Source: Candidatus Staskawiczbacteria bacterium
GTDB taxonomy: Bacteria; Patescibacteriota; Minisyncoccia; Minisyncoccales; Staskawiczbacteraceae
Length of the DNA: 44,955 nt
NCBI GenBank assembly: GCA_903845295.1
Contig: CAIMWV010000032.1
Location: 1 to 44,955 of the forward strand
Direction: 5' to 3'
In this document: positions 1 to 8,222 of the stretch, piece after piece
How the letters are laid out: each line of letters opens with the position of its first letter
Numbering within the stretch: position 1 is the first letter of the stretch
Made by a program: the position numbers and the translations under genes
The notes under the pieces: generated by a model
The model's input: only the letters and a program-made list of their open reading frames with translations
Told to the model about the DNA's origin: nothing
Databases searched by the model: none

Positions 1-22
1 ATATTAATTAATTATAATAATT

Positions 23-1150
23 ATGAAAGTAGAAATTTTAAAAGAAAATCTAAAAAACGGGCTGGGTGTAGTTGAAAAAATTGTTGGGAAAAATCTATCT
101 TTGCCTATTTTAGACAACGTTTTGATAAGCACCGAAGACAATTTTTTAAGCTTAAGTTCCACAGATTTAGAAACAGCCATAAAATTGTGGATATTAACCA
201 AAATTATAAAAAAAGGCAAGGTGGTGGTGCCCGCTAAATTCTTTTCAAGTTTTGTCTCTTTGTTGCCCAACGAAAAAATTATATTAGAAGAAAAGAAACA
301 GGGATTGTATATTGAGTGTAAAAGTTTTAAAAATCAGATCCAGGGATTTAATCCAGAGGAATTTCCATTAATTCCAGAATTTAAAAATTTAGAGTTTTTA
401 GAAGTCGATAATAAAAAGTTTTGCCAGGGATTGGCTCAAATAGTAGACGTTGCATCTCCTTCGCAATCAAGGCCAGAAATATCTGGTATTTATTTTATTT
501 TCTCAAAAAACCTGATAAAAATAGTCGCCACAGACAGTTTTAGGTTAGCTGAAAAAAATATTACTTTAGAGGAGCCGGTTAAAAAAGATATTTCTTTTAT
601 TTTGCCCCAAAAACCAGCCAGAGAAATAATTAACACTTTGGGAGAAAAAGAGGGGAAAATAAAAATATATTTTTTGCCGAACCAAACAATGTTTGAGTTT
701 CCGATGAAAGAAGTCCCCCACCCGCAGGTTCAAATTATTTCCAGGTTGATTGAGGGGGAATATCCGAATTATGAAGAGATTATTCCTAAAAAATTCAAAA
801 CACACGTTATTGTAAAAAGAGACGAGTTTTTAAATCAGATTAAAGCAGCGTCGCTTTTTTCAGGTAAAATTAATGAGGTAAAAATCAAAATAAACCTGCA
901 GAATAAAGAAGTTGAAATATCCGCCCAAGACCCGGATATCGGCGAAAGCAAATCCAGTATTCCAGCCAAAATCGAGGGCGAGCAGATAGAAGCGTCTTTT
1001 AACCACAAATTTTTAACAGATGGATTATCAAATATTAAAAGTTCGGAGATTATATTTGATTTAAGCAAAGAAGAAGGGCCATGCATATTAAAACCGGTGG
1101 GAGACGCAAGTTATATTTATGTGGTAATGCCCATTAAATCTGCGCAGTAA
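23..1150 (+). CDS. dnaN: DNA polymerase III beta subunit (sliding clamp)
   Basis: Ring-shaped processivity clamp that tethers the replicative polymerase and repair enzymes to DNA. The 375-residue length is normal for three tandem clamp domains. The N-terminus (MKVEILKENLKNGLGVVEK) and the C-terminal end (YVVMPIKSAQ, matching the family's 'Y.(I/L)MP(M/I)' ending that lines the peptide-binding pocket) are typical of DnaN. The ATG lies in an A/T-rich leader without a visible Shine-Dalgarno sequence, as for most housekeeping genes here. It converges on the PBP gene across a shared terminator. DnaA is not in the window, so nothing shows whether an origin lies just to the left. Confidence 0.95.
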   Translation: MKVEILKENLKNGLGVVEKIVGKNLSLPILDNVLISTEDNFLSLSSTDLETAIKLWILTKIIKKGKVVVPAKFFSSFVSLLPNEKIILEEKKQGLYIECKSFKNQIQGFNPEEFPLIPEFKNLEFLEVDNKKFCQGLAQIVDVASPSQSRPEISGIYFIFSKNLIKIVATDSFRLAEKNITLEEPVKKDISFILPQKPAREIINTLGEKEGKIKIYFLPNQTMFEFPMKEVPHPQVQIISRLIEGEYPNYEEIIPKKFKTHVIVKRDEFLNQIKAASLFSGKINEVKIKINLQNKEVEISAQDPDIGESKSSIPAKIEGEQIEASFNHKFLTDGLSNIKSSEIIFDLSKEEGPCILKPVGDASYIYVVMPIKSAQ

Positions 1151-1158
1151 TATACAAT

Positions 1159-1195
1159 AAAAAAACAGCCCAGAAAGCGTAGGGCTGTTTTTTTA
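1159..1195. terminator. bidirectional terminator between dnaN and PBP gene
   Basis: A-run, ACAGCCC stem, short loop, GGGCTGT stem and T-run. It is symmetric, so it can end both converging transcripts. The PBP stop codon directly abuts it. Confidence 0.85.
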
Positions 1196-3436
1196 TTATT
1201 GATTATTTGTATTCGGGTTAATTGCACAAGGTTGACCTGTTACAGTGCTATATCCTAAAGCTGAAGTACAACCTTGGGGCAAATTAGCTGGAATTTGATA
1301 TTGGCCGTTTTTTATCAGCCAATTATTAATTCCTGATTGCCACAAAAAATATTGAGGGTCAGCTGTGGGGTCTTGCGGCTGGGGACCCAAAGGATCATTT
1401 TTATTAACATAATATAAAATAGTGTTGGTGTCTCCCGGCGGTAATTGTCCTAATAACACGGGACTTCTGTTTGTAATCGGATCGGGCGGAGTAAAATTTT
1501 CAACTGGATTTGATGCCACTATTTTTTGCATAACTTTATTCCACATAGGGGCTGCGATTCCCACACCCTCATCTTTTGTCGGAGAATTATCATTATTTCC
1601 GGTCCACACCCCAACCACAATAAATGGCGTGTATCCCATAGTCCAGCCATCGATAAAGTTTTGTGTGGTACCGGTTTTGGCGGCCACCTGAAAACCCGGC
1701 AAATATAAAGGAGAGTTGGCACCGAAAATCGGGGCTCTTGCATTATTATCAGATAAAATATTATTAATTTGTCTTGCAATCTGCGTGTCTAAAACTTTTG
1801 TCGGCTGTTCCTGGTTTTGTTCAATAATATTGCCGTCCGCATCAGTGATTTTTAAAATACTTATCGGCGGGATATAACTTCCCTCTGCCGCGAAAACCCC
1901 GTAAGCCGATGTCATTTCCAATAAATTAACATCTCCGCCCCCTAAAACTAAAGATAACCCATAATTATTAGTATCAGTAAGAGTTGTGATACCTAAGTCT
2001 TTCGCTGTTTTTAAAGAATCTGGTATGCCGGCCAAATAAAGGGTTTTAACCGAGGGAATATTCAAAGAACAATCAAGCGCCGTGCGCAGAGTTACTGGTC
2101 CCCTGTTTCTTCCATCGTAATCTTGCGGGTTATAACATGCGCTGCCATTTGTGCCAACCACAGCATCTCCGCTTGGATCGCAGTTGGGGTTAAATTCAGT
2201 TTTTACATCCCACAGCACAGTATCCGGAGTATACCCTTTTTCAAGAGCGGTGGCGTAAACGAAAGGTTTGAAAGAAGAACCTGGCTGGCGCTGGCCCATT
2301 GTGGCCACATCATATTTGGGGTCGAATAAACAACTTCCGGGCGCTTTTTCATCACAACCCGCCGGATATGGTGGGGCAAAATAGTCCTTTGAGCCGATTA
2401 AAGCTAAAATTTCACCCGTTTTAGGGTTTATAACAACCATTGCTGCATTATTCGCATTCTTGCTTGCGTTTGTTTTATCTGAGTCTTTTATCACTTGCTC
2501 CGCGTACTGTTGGATATCCCAATCCAAAGTAGTGTAAATCCTCAATCCTTTTTCCTTCAAATAATCCTCTCCATATTTATTATCTAAATATTTTTTAACA
2601 TACATCACAAAGTCAGGCGCCTTTATAGAGGCGGTTGATTCAGAAAAATTTATTTTTTCCGCTTCAGCCTCTTTCAGCTGTCCGCTTGTCATATATCCTA
2701 ATTTTTGCATTTTTTCTAATACGATATTTTTTTTCTGCAGCAATTCTGATTTATTGGGTCCGTAAGGGGAATAATAGCTCGGAGCTGAAATCATGGCAGT
2801 CAAAGTGGCAGCTTCAGCCGGAGAAAGGTCAGACGCAGGTTTGTTAAAATAGGTTTGGCTGGCGGCTTCAGCTCCATAAGCGTTTTCACCAAAAGGAATT
2901 TCATTTAAATACCAGTCAAAAATCTGGTCTTTAGAATATTTTTCTTCCAGCTCTACGCTTAAAATAATCTCTTTAATTTTTCTGGATATGCTTTTTTGGT
3001 TGGTAAGGTAAACAGAGCGGATAAGCTGTTGGGTTATGGTAGATCCTCCCTGGCTCCTTGATCGGGATGTCAAATCAATCCATGCGGCCCTCAATATCCC
3101 TTGAAAATCCACTCCCCCATGCTGGTAAAATCTGGAATCTTCCGAGGATAAAATAGCATGCTTTAAATTGTCTGAAATTTTATCAAAAGAAACTATTTCT
3201 CTTTTTTCTTCGCCGTAAATATCATATAAAAGAATTTTTCCCGTACGATCATAAATTTTAGTTGATTGTATAAAGGGAGTTTCTGTAAATTTTTCCGGCT
3301 GTGGCAAGTCCCAAGTGTAATAAATAAACAACACCAAAAGCAATAAACATCCTCCCAAAAACAAAAACGCCAGATATTTTCCGATGGCGGTTAATTTTTT
3401 ATTTTTACTAAAACCGTCAACTATTTTTGTTTTCAT
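1196..3436 (-). CDS. class A penicillin-binding protein (PBP1A-like)
   Basis: Bifunctional peptidoglycan synthase: glycosyltransferase plus DD-transpeptidase, anchored in the membrane and acting outside it. After a short basic N-terminus there is one membrane segment (about residues 18-42). The GT51 domain follows, with SSEDSRFYQHGGVDF and QGGSTITQQLIRS at about 95-140. The transpeptidase domain has the SxxK motif in QPGSSFKPF, SxN in CSLN and KTG in AAKTGTTQNF. At 746 residues it is of normal length. The C-terminal tail is proline/asparagine-rich with three cysteines. It is the only gene on this strand between two intergenic regions. The presence of a full synthase implies a peptidoglycan wall. 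Confidence 0.93.
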   Translation of the reverse strand: MKTKIVDGFSKNKKLTAIGKYLAFLFLGGCLLLLVLFIYYTWDLPQPEKFTETPFIQSTKIYDRTGKILLYDIYGEEKREIVSFDKISDNLKHAILSSEDSRFYQHGGVDFQGILRAAWIDLTSRSRSQGGSTITQQLIRSVYLTNQKSISRKIKEIILSVELEEKYSKDQIFDWYLNEIPFGENAYGAEAASQTYFNKPASDLSPAEAATLTAMISAPSYYSPYGPNKSELLQKKNIVLEKMQKLGYMTSGQLKEAEAEKINFSESTASIKAPDFVMYVKKYLDNKYGEDYLKEKGLRIYTTLDWDIQQYAEQVIKDSDKTNASKNANNAAMVVINPKTGEILALIGSKDYFAPPYPAGCDEKAPGSCLFDPKYDVATMGQRQPGSSFKPFVYATALEKGYTPDTVLWDVKTEFNPNCDPSGDAVVGTNGSACYNPQDYDGRNRGPVTLRTALDCSLNIPSVKTLYLAGIPDSLKTAKDLGITTLTDTNNYGLSLVLGGGDVNLLEMTSAYGVFAAEGSYIPPISILKITDADGNIIEQNQEQPTKVLDTQIARQINNILSDNNARAPIFGANSPLYLPGFQVAAKTGTTQNFIDGWTMGYTPFIVVGVWTGNNDNSPTKDEGVGIAAPMWNKVMQKIVASNPVENFTPPDPITNRSPVLLGQLPPGDTNTILYYVNKNDPLGPQPQDPTADPQYFLWQSGINNWLIKNGQYQIPANLPQGCTSALGYSTVTGQPCAINPNTNNQ

Positions 3437-3518
3437 CTTTTATAAATATTATTAAATTATACTACCGAAAATCATTTTAAAAAAGAAGTTTAAAAATACA
3501 AGGCTAAAGCACCCCATT

Positions 3519-3620
3519 AAATAAAAACACCGCCGTTGACCCAAGAACTGCCCGAGTCAACCCAGCGGAGTTTTTATTTATCTGCTGCCTGCTTGATTCT
3601 TCAGAATCGCAGCAAATAAA
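3519..3620. promoter_or_regulatory. two overlapping, mutually exclusive hairpins
   Basis: The first dyad pairs AAATAAAAAC (3519-3528) with GTTTTTATTT (3570-3579), reinforced inside by TTGAC/GTCAA. The second pairs TTTATTT (3573-3579) with AAATAAA (3614-3620), reinforced by TGCTGC/GCAGCA and GATTCT/AGAATC. The two dyads share one arm, so only one can form at a time. They lie just past the 3' end of the acidic ORF on the minus strand. They may be a terminator or an attenuator-like switch; the function is inferred. Confidence 0.5.
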
Positions 3621-3639
3621 GCTGGCAGTTATAATTTTA

Positions 3640-3798
3640 TTATTCCTCCTCTTCTGGAGTATCGTCATCATCGGCGGCTATATCATCGTCGCCATCACTG
3701 TTGGTATCATCATCACTGTCGTCATCTGTATTATCCCAATTAGTGTCGTCGAAATCATCGTCTTCATTAATAAGCCTGGTTAAAAATTCCTCTTCCAT
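3640..3798 (-). CDS. highly acidic microprotein (52 aa), hypothetical
   Basis: This open frame is too short for the ORF track. The translation starts MEEEFLTRLINEDDDFDD and ends DDDDTPEEEE; by my count 28 of 52 residues are Asp or Glu. It has no membrane segment and no recognised domain. A short hydrophobic or amphipathic N-terminal turn (FLTRLI) precedes an acidic, probably disordered tail. The leader is A/T-rich without an SD sequence, like the native genes nearby. A repeat copy lies about 90 bases upstream and a double hairpin follows. Low-complexity coding is plausible, but a chance ORF in GAT/GAC-rich DNA cannot be excluded. Such tails often mimic nucleic acid or bind basic proteins; that is only a possibility here. 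Confidence 0.5.
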   Translation of the reverse strand: MEEEFLTRLINEDDDFDDTNWDNTDDDSDDDTNSDGDDDIAADDDDTPEEEE

Positions 3799-3886
3799 TT
3801 TTTATTTTTTTACTTTTATAAAAAATCAGTTTGTCCTTCTGTTTTTTAAAAAGTAGTTAATTTTTAATTATCTTGTTTTCCTTATC

Positions 3887-3951
3887 ATAAATTGCGAAGG
3901 AGGGAGGAATGAAAAAACTTGGTTTTACATTCCGACCGACGAGCAATTTAT
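3887..3951 (+). repeat. dispersed hairpin repeat, copy A
   Basis: 65-base element with outer arms ATAAATTGC and GCAATTTAT and an inner stem GGAATG/CATTCC. It shares GAGGGAGGAAT and ATTCCGACCGA with copies at 35762-35810 and 38662-38724. The stem bases differ between copies but remain paired. It sits in a 317-base stretch (3799-4115) with no convincing gene; a 37-codon ORF starts inside it (MKKLGFTFRP) but shows no family signature. Confidence 0.65.
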
Positions 3952-3982
3952 ATCCATTATATTTTTTCACGAACTATTGTCA

Positions 3983-4080
3983 ACCCTTCACTTTTCCACA
4001 GCTTAAAATTTACTTAAAATAAGGTTATTTTGTGTTTATTTACCGATAATTGTCTATATACATCTTTAAAAGTGAAGGGT
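3983..4080. repeat. 13-bp inverted repeat flanking about 70 bp of AT-rich DNA
   Basis: ACCCTTCACTTTT at 3983-3995 is matched exactly by its reverse complement at 4068-4080. The spacer is AT-rich and has no ORF. The arrangement fits the ends of a small decayed mobile element or a long-loop hairpin downstream of ruvC. Confidence 0.55.
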
Positions 4081-4115
4081 CAATAGCATTTTTTCCACAC
4101 CAGCGCTTAACTGCA

Positions 4116-4613
4116 CTAATAGGTTTTTAATGCGGCGCAAATCGCCACTCCTAAAGCATCAAAAGCGTCGTCTTTTTTCCTATTATTTTTTGTCAAATCA
4201 AAGCAGTCTATATTAATGGTTTTTTCGATCATTTTCTGGACCTGCTTCTTTTCCGCCCTGCCGTATCCTGCAATTGTCATCTTTACCTGCAACGGAGTAA
4301 ATTCATAAACCTGCAGTTTTTTTTCTGCGGCAGCCAGTAAAATAACTCCTTTAGTCTGGCTTACGGGCATTACAGTTTTTAAATTTTTAAAGAAGAATAA
4401 ATTTTCAACAGACATTATCTCCGGTTTATGCTTTTCTATTAGCTTTGTTACTTCTTTGTATATTTTTTTTAACCTTTCTCCGGTTGTAAAAAATTTATCC
4501 GTGATTATGCAGCCAAAATCAACAACTTTGAGGCATGGCTCCGATCCCCTTTGTTTTTTAATAATGGCATAACCCGTTATCACTGACCCCGGGTCGATGC
4601 CTAAAATTATCAT
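4116..4613 (-). CDS. ruvC: Holliday junction endodeoxyribonuclease RuvC
   Basis: Dimeric resolvase that cuts Holliday junctions during recombinational repair, working with RuvAB. It has the RNase H-like acidic residues in GIDPGSVITGYA (first Asp), SVENLFF (Glu) and KKDDAFDALGVA (final Asp pair). The 165-residue length is normal. It lies downstream of yebC on the same strand, an ancestral pairing, but ruvB and ruvA are about 5 and 20 kb away. No SD sequence precedes the ATG. Confidence 0.94.
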   Translation of the reverse strand: MIILGIDPGSVITGYAIIKKQRGSEPCLKVVDFGCIITDKFFTTGERLKKIYKEVTKLIEKHKPEIMSVENLFFFKNLKTVMPVSQTKGVILLAAAEKKLQVYEFTPLQVKMTIAGYGRAEKKQVQKMIEKTINIDCFDLTKNNRKKDDAFDALGVAICAALKTY

Positions 4614-4659
4614 GAGAATTATTTAATTCCGCAGAATTACAGCTATGTAATAAGCAGTT

Positions 4660-5385
4660 CTAATTTTTAATGTTTGAGTATATGTCGTTTACGGCATCAT
4701 TTTCATCTAATGCCTCAAAAAGTCTTTGCGCCTGCTCTTTTTCTTTTTCGGAAATAATAACTTCTTCTTTGGGAACATAATCCAAAGATGCAGAGTTTAT
4801 TTTTATTTGTTTTTCTTCCAGAGCCTTTTTTACCGGTTCAAAATCTTCTGGTTTTGTATAAACATTTAAATTATTTCCTTCCGATTTAATATCATCAGCT
4901 CCCAATTCGATTGCCAGCATTTCCAAATCTTCTTTTGTTTTTCCTTCGTCCGAAATAGTTATAACTCCTTTTCTGTCAAACATCCACCTGACAGCTCCCT
5001 CTCCCGCCATTTTCCCGCCATTCTGGTTCAAGATAGATTTTATTTCGCCTAATGTCCGGTTTGAATTATCAGTGATGCCGTCAATTATCAGGGCGATTCC
5101 TCCCGGACCAAACCCTTCGTAAGAAACTCCCTCTAAAGTTTCGCCGGCCAATTCTCCAGTACCTTTCTTGATAGCCCTTTCAATATTTTCTTTGGGCATA
5201 TTCACATTTTTGGCCTGTTCTATCGCAGTCTTGAGCTTGGCGTTTGTCAACGGATCTCCCGACCCCCCTCCTTCCTTTACTGCTATTGTAATCAGCCTGC
5301 CATATTTAGAATATATTTTTCCTTTTTTAGCATCATTGGCCATCTTGGTGGCCATGACTGTTTTTGCATGACTATGTCCTGACAT
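4660..5385 (-). CDS. yebC: YebC/PmpR-family (TACO1-like) regulatory protein
   Basis: Member of the YebC/TACO1 family, which acts as a DNA-binding transcription regulator in some bacteria and aids translation of difficult peptide stretches in others. The diagnostic N-terminus MSGHSHAKTVMATKMANDAKKGKIYSK is slightly altered from the usual MAGHSKWANI. The family motif GPGGIALIIDGITDN is present at about residues 92-106. At 241 residues it is of normal length. Its start overlaps the stop of the upstream lamin-tail gene by 14 bases, and ruvC follows by 46 bases, suggesting one transcript of three genes. Confidence 0.92.
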   Translation of the reverse strand: MSGHSHAKTVMATKMANDAKKGKIYSKYGRLITIAVKEGGGSGDPLTNAKLKTAIEQAKNVNMPKENIERAIKKGTGELAGETLEGVSYEGFGPGGIALIIDGITDNSNRTLGEIKSILNQNGGKMAGEGAVRWMFDRKGVITISDEGKTKEDLEMLAIELGADDIKSEGNNLNVYTKPEDFEPVKKALEEKQIKINSASLDYVPKEEVIISEKEKEQAQRLFEALDENDAVNDIYSNIKN

Positions 5386-6643
5386 GTTGTTTTTTAGAAA
5401 ATTTTAATTTTATTAATAGCACGATTGCAGCCAGAATCACAGTCGTTATTAAAACCATAAAAAATAAAAACCAAGGATTTGCTGTTTTGTCCCCTTCGGG
5501 AACCTCTTGGTTTATGTTTAAACTTTGGCTGATATCTGCTGTATCATTATTTTTAACAGAATTTTTTGTTTTTGACAAGGTTTTGGAAGCAGTTTTTGTT
5601 TGGGCGGCAGTGATAATATTTTTAGCTCCGGGGGTTAAAGTCGAGCTCCAAACCCAACCGGAAACAACTTTATTATACGATTGGTTCAAGGGAGCCTTGG
5701 TAAAAGCCATAGAGTCGGAAATTTTTGCATCGGGCGTCAGTAAATTTAAGCCGTCTTGGTCATTGTTCAGCATTATTTTAGTGTCGGGTCTTTTAAAAAT
5801 CAAAAATCCATTGGCTAAAATTTTTGCCTGCCCTGAGCCTGCCGAAGGGTTAATTGTATAGGTTATTATTGTTCCTGTTGTGTCTTGGATTTGCCAGCCG
5901 GATAAGTCCACATCAGAACTATTGGAATTATATAATTCAATCCATTCGTCGGTTTCATCTGGCCCTTCGGGATTTGGCAGAATTTCATTTATAAATACGC
6001 CGCTTGGATAAGTTATTGCAGGAGCAGCTTTTATTTGCTCATTTGTCGTTTCCATTGGCTCTGGGGTCGTTGTTTCTAGAGAAGTGGTATTTTCCACCAC
6101 AGTGTTATTTTGGGCCTCTGGAGAGCCTCTTGGCGCTTGGCTTGTCTGCCATCCGGAAGAGGTTTTTTCCATTGTCTGTTTGGTTGTGTTATTCCCGGCA
6201 AACCATTTTCCCGTGCAATTAACTTCGTCAATTAAATTATTTAAATTATCATATAACCTTAAATCCACTCCGCTGTTTGAAAGCGCTCCGGTGTAAATTA
6301 AGCCGGCTGTAATATCCGGGACAGAAGTGTCATCAGTCCTTTCCATCAGATAAAAACCATCAGCAGAGATTGCGCCTTTTAAATTTATTTTCAGTTTTCC
6401 GTCGCCAGATTGGATACTCCAGCCTGACAAATCAACCTGGCTTGCCGTATTATTTTTTAATTCCATCCATTCATCGTTCGCCGAGTTTGTGCTTCCCATC
6501 CAGGCAATTTCATTGATAACAACATCCGAAGAATTTGCTGCAAAAACAATAGACGGGCATAAAAATAAAACAAGAAAAAATATAAGTACCAGACCCTTCA
6601 TATTATTGTATTTTATTACAAAAGTAGTATAAAAGAAATACAA
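5372..6643 (-). CDS. secreted lamin-tail-domain surface protein with C-terminal membrane anchor
   Basis: Predicted extracytoplasmic protein. A signal-peptide-like segment (MKGLVLIFFLVLFLCPSIVF, beginning near residue 15) is followed by two lamin-tail domains. The first has VVINEIAWMGST and DEWMELKNN at about 42-65. The second has VFINEILPNPEGPDETDEWI at about 220-240. A Thr/Glu-rich linker separates them, and a membrane helix lies near 395-415 with a basic tail. Paired lamin-tail domains are frequent on surface proteins of Parcubacteria and may hold adhesins or enzymes to the cell. The second domain carries an in-frame palindromic repeat insert (NPSAGSGQA). The likely true start is the second Met, at MKGLVL. 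The function is not established. Confidence 0.8.
   Translation of the reverse strand: MYFFYTTFVIKYNNMKGLVLIFFLVLFLCPSIVFAANSSDVVINEIAWMGSTNSANDEWMELKNNTASQVDLSGWSIQSGDGKLKINLKGAISADGFYLMERTDDTSVPDITAGLIYTGALSNSGVDLRLYDNLNNLIDEVNCTGKWFAGNNTTKQTMEKTSSGWQTSQAPRGSPEAQNNTVVENTTSLETTTPEPMETTNEQIKAAPAITYPSGVFINEILPNPEGPDETDEWIELYNSNSSDVDLSGWQIQDTTGTIITYTINPSAGSGQAKILANGFLIFKRPDTKIMLNNDQDGLNLLTPDAKISDSMAFTKAPLNQSYNKVVSGWVWSSTLTPGAKNIITAAQTKTASKTLSKTKNSVKNNDTADISQSLNINQEVPEGDKTANPWFLFFMVLITTVILAAIVLLIKLKFSKKQHVRT
5826..5853 (-). repeat. REP-type palindromic repeat inserted in frame in the lamin-tail gene
   Basis: On the coding strand it reads CCCTTCGGCAGGCTCAGGGC, translated as PSAGSGQA, inside the strand that normally links TITYTI to ILANGF. 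The same core family (CCCTTCGAC...GCTCAG) appears at the mutM 3' end. The reading frame is preserved. Confidence 0.65.
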
Positions 6644-6664
6644 ATAATAATTAACAGAATAACC

Positions 6665-7348
6665 ATGGATAAACGCAAAATTTTGTTTTCAATAATCTTC
6701 ATTGTTTTAGGGCTGATTGCTTTTCAGGTGTCTATAGACCGGATTGTAGGATCTAATCAAAACTTTACCCTGTTTGAATTTTTAGGGCCCATCGGCGGAA
6801 TGTTTTTGGGGCCTGTTTTAGGGGCTATATCTGCTTTTTTTGTCAGGGCCCTAAACTTGATTATTGCCCGCCAGCCATTAGATTTTTTGACAATAATCAG
6901 ATTTTTACCGGCGATGCTGGCGGCGGCTTACTTCGGTTTGAAACAGAAAAAAACAGCCATCATTTTTCCTGTCTGCATTATTTTATTCTTATTAAACCCG
7001 ATCGGCAGGCAGGCATGGATGTATCCATTAATCTGGCTGATTCCTTTTATAGCTACTTTCGGCAAAAAGAGGTTAATTTTTAACAGCTTGGGAGCCACAT
7101 TTTGCGCTCATGCCGTAGGCTCTGTGATTTTTCTTTATTCGTTTGGTTTAACTCCCGCAATCTGGATGGCTTTAATCCCGGTTGTTTTTATGGAAAGAGG
7201 ACTTTTTACTTTGGGAATTTGGTTGAGTTGTTTAGTTTTTAATACTGTTTTAGATAAACTGACCAATCTAAAAATAGTTTCCTCTTTGAAACCATTGGTT
7301 AACCAAAATTATCTCGTCTCTGCAAAATTTTTCAAACAGTTCGCATGA
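6665..7348 (+). CDS. integral membrane protein, possibly an ECF-type vitamin uptake S component
   Basis: A protein of about 227 residues with roughly six hydrophobic helices. A glycine-rich stretch (FLGPIGGMFLGPVLGAISAF) at about 39-58 resembles the G-rich helix pair of ECF transporter substrate-binding components. No ATPase or T component is nearby. Its stop overlaps the start of the CofE-like ligase in an ATGA junction, so the two are translationally coupled. Because that ligase family is linked to folate polyglutamylation, a folate or related vitamin substrate is attractive but unproven. It is transcribed divergently from the lamin-tail gene. An unrelated small membrane protein family is the alternative. 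Confidence 0.5.
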   Translation: MDKRKILFSIIFIVLGLIAFQVSIDRIVGSNQNFTLFEFLGPIGGMFLGPVLGAISAFFVRALNLIIARQPLDFLTIIRFLPAMLAAAYFGLKQKKTAIIFPVCIILFLLNPIGRQAWMYPLIWLIPFIATFGKKRLIFNSLGATFCAHAVGSVIFLYSFGLTPAIWMALIPVVFMERGLFTLGIWLSCLVFNTVLDKLTNLKIVSSLKPLVNQNYLVSAKFFKQFA

Positions 7349-8091
7349 TTGTAAAGGCAATCAAAACAAGGCCGTTAATCCCCCCAAAAGATGATTTGCT
7401 TTCTGTAATTAAGGAAAGCTTTTTTAAGTTTAAATTAAAAGAAAAATCCGTAATAGTGGTGACTTCGAAAGTAGTTTCCATATGGCAGGGAAGATGCATA
7501 AAAATAGACGATAAGGTAAACAAAGATGAATTAATTAAAAAAGAAGCAGATTTTTATATTGGCAGAGACAAAAAATCATTGAACAGCGTGATGCTGACGA
7601 TTAAAGATAATCTTTTAATCCCAACATCAGGCATCGATGAAAGCAATGCAAAAGGATATTATATTTTGTGGCCGGAAAAAACATTTTCATCGGCTAAAAA
7701 AATATATGGTTTCATAAAAAAAGAATACAAGCTAAAAAAGTTTGGAGTTATAATTTCCGACAGCCATACGACTCCATTAAGAACCGGAATTATGGGAATC
7801 GGGCTGGCATATTATGGTTTTTATCCTTTGAGAGATTACAGGGGCAAAAAAGATATTTTTGGGAGAGAGTTAAAGATGTCCCAGACAAATATAGTTGATT
7901 CTTTGGCGGCAACTGCGGTTTATATGATGGGAGAAGGGGCCGAACAAACACCTATTGCTGTTATGGAAGATGTCGGCAACATTGAATTCAAAATAAGCAA
8001 TATTAACAAGCCAGATCCGTTGAAAATAAATATTGATGAAGATATTTATTCTCCCCTGCTCAGATCAGTAAAATGGCAAAAAGGCAGATAA
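7345..8091 (+). CDS. CofE-family gamma-glutamyl ligase (putative folate metabolism)
   Basis: Belongs to the coenzyme F420-0:gamma-glutamyl ligase fold; the Patescibacteria branch is usually called 'putative folate metabolism gamma-glutamate ligase'. Family signatures are VVTSKVVSIWQGR near the N-terminus, the central IISDSHTTPLRTGIMGIGLA (metal/nucleotide region) and AATAVYMMGEGAEQTPIAV. The length, 248 residues, matches the family. It probably adds glutamate to a pterin or folate-like acceptor, since no F420 genes are visible. It overlaps the upstream membrane protein by four bases and ends at a strong terminator. Confidence 0.8.
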   Translation: MIVKAIKTRPLIPPKDDLLSVIKESFFKFKLKEKSVIVVTSKVVSIWQGRCIKIDDKVNKDELIKKEADFYIGRDKKSLNSVMLTIKDNLLIPTSGIDESNAKGYYILWPEKTFSSAKKIYGFIKKEYKLKKFGVIISDSHTTPLRTGIMGIGLAYYGFYPLRDYRGKKDIFGRELKMSQTNIVDSLAATAVYMMGEGAEQTPIAVMEDVGNIEFKISNINKPDPLKINIDEDIYSPLLRSVKWQKGR

Positions 8092-8097
8092 TAATTT

Positions 8098-8136
8098 AAA
8101 AGCATATCAATTAGAGGAAATGATATGCTTTTTTAT
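8098..8136 (+). terminator. rho-independent terminator after the CofE-like gene
   Basis: AAGCATATCA and TGATATGCTT form a 10-bp stem with an 11-base loop, followed by a T-run. Confidence 0.85.
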
Positions 8137-8222
8137 TGCTTTACTTTCAAAATCCTCGGTGTTAATATTATTTTGAATTTAAGATGTTCTTTCCCAACAA
8201 ATCAAGATAAGGAGAGCAGGCC

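Noticed and set aside
1-22. Replication origin next to dnaN
   Set aside because: Only 22 bases precede dnaN; no DnaA boxes or dnaA gene are visible.
3907-4020. 37-codon ORF MKKLGFTFRP... with GGAGG ahead, in repeat copy A
   Set aside because: The ATG and SD-like purines are part of the conserved repeat, and copies B and C do not keep the frame.
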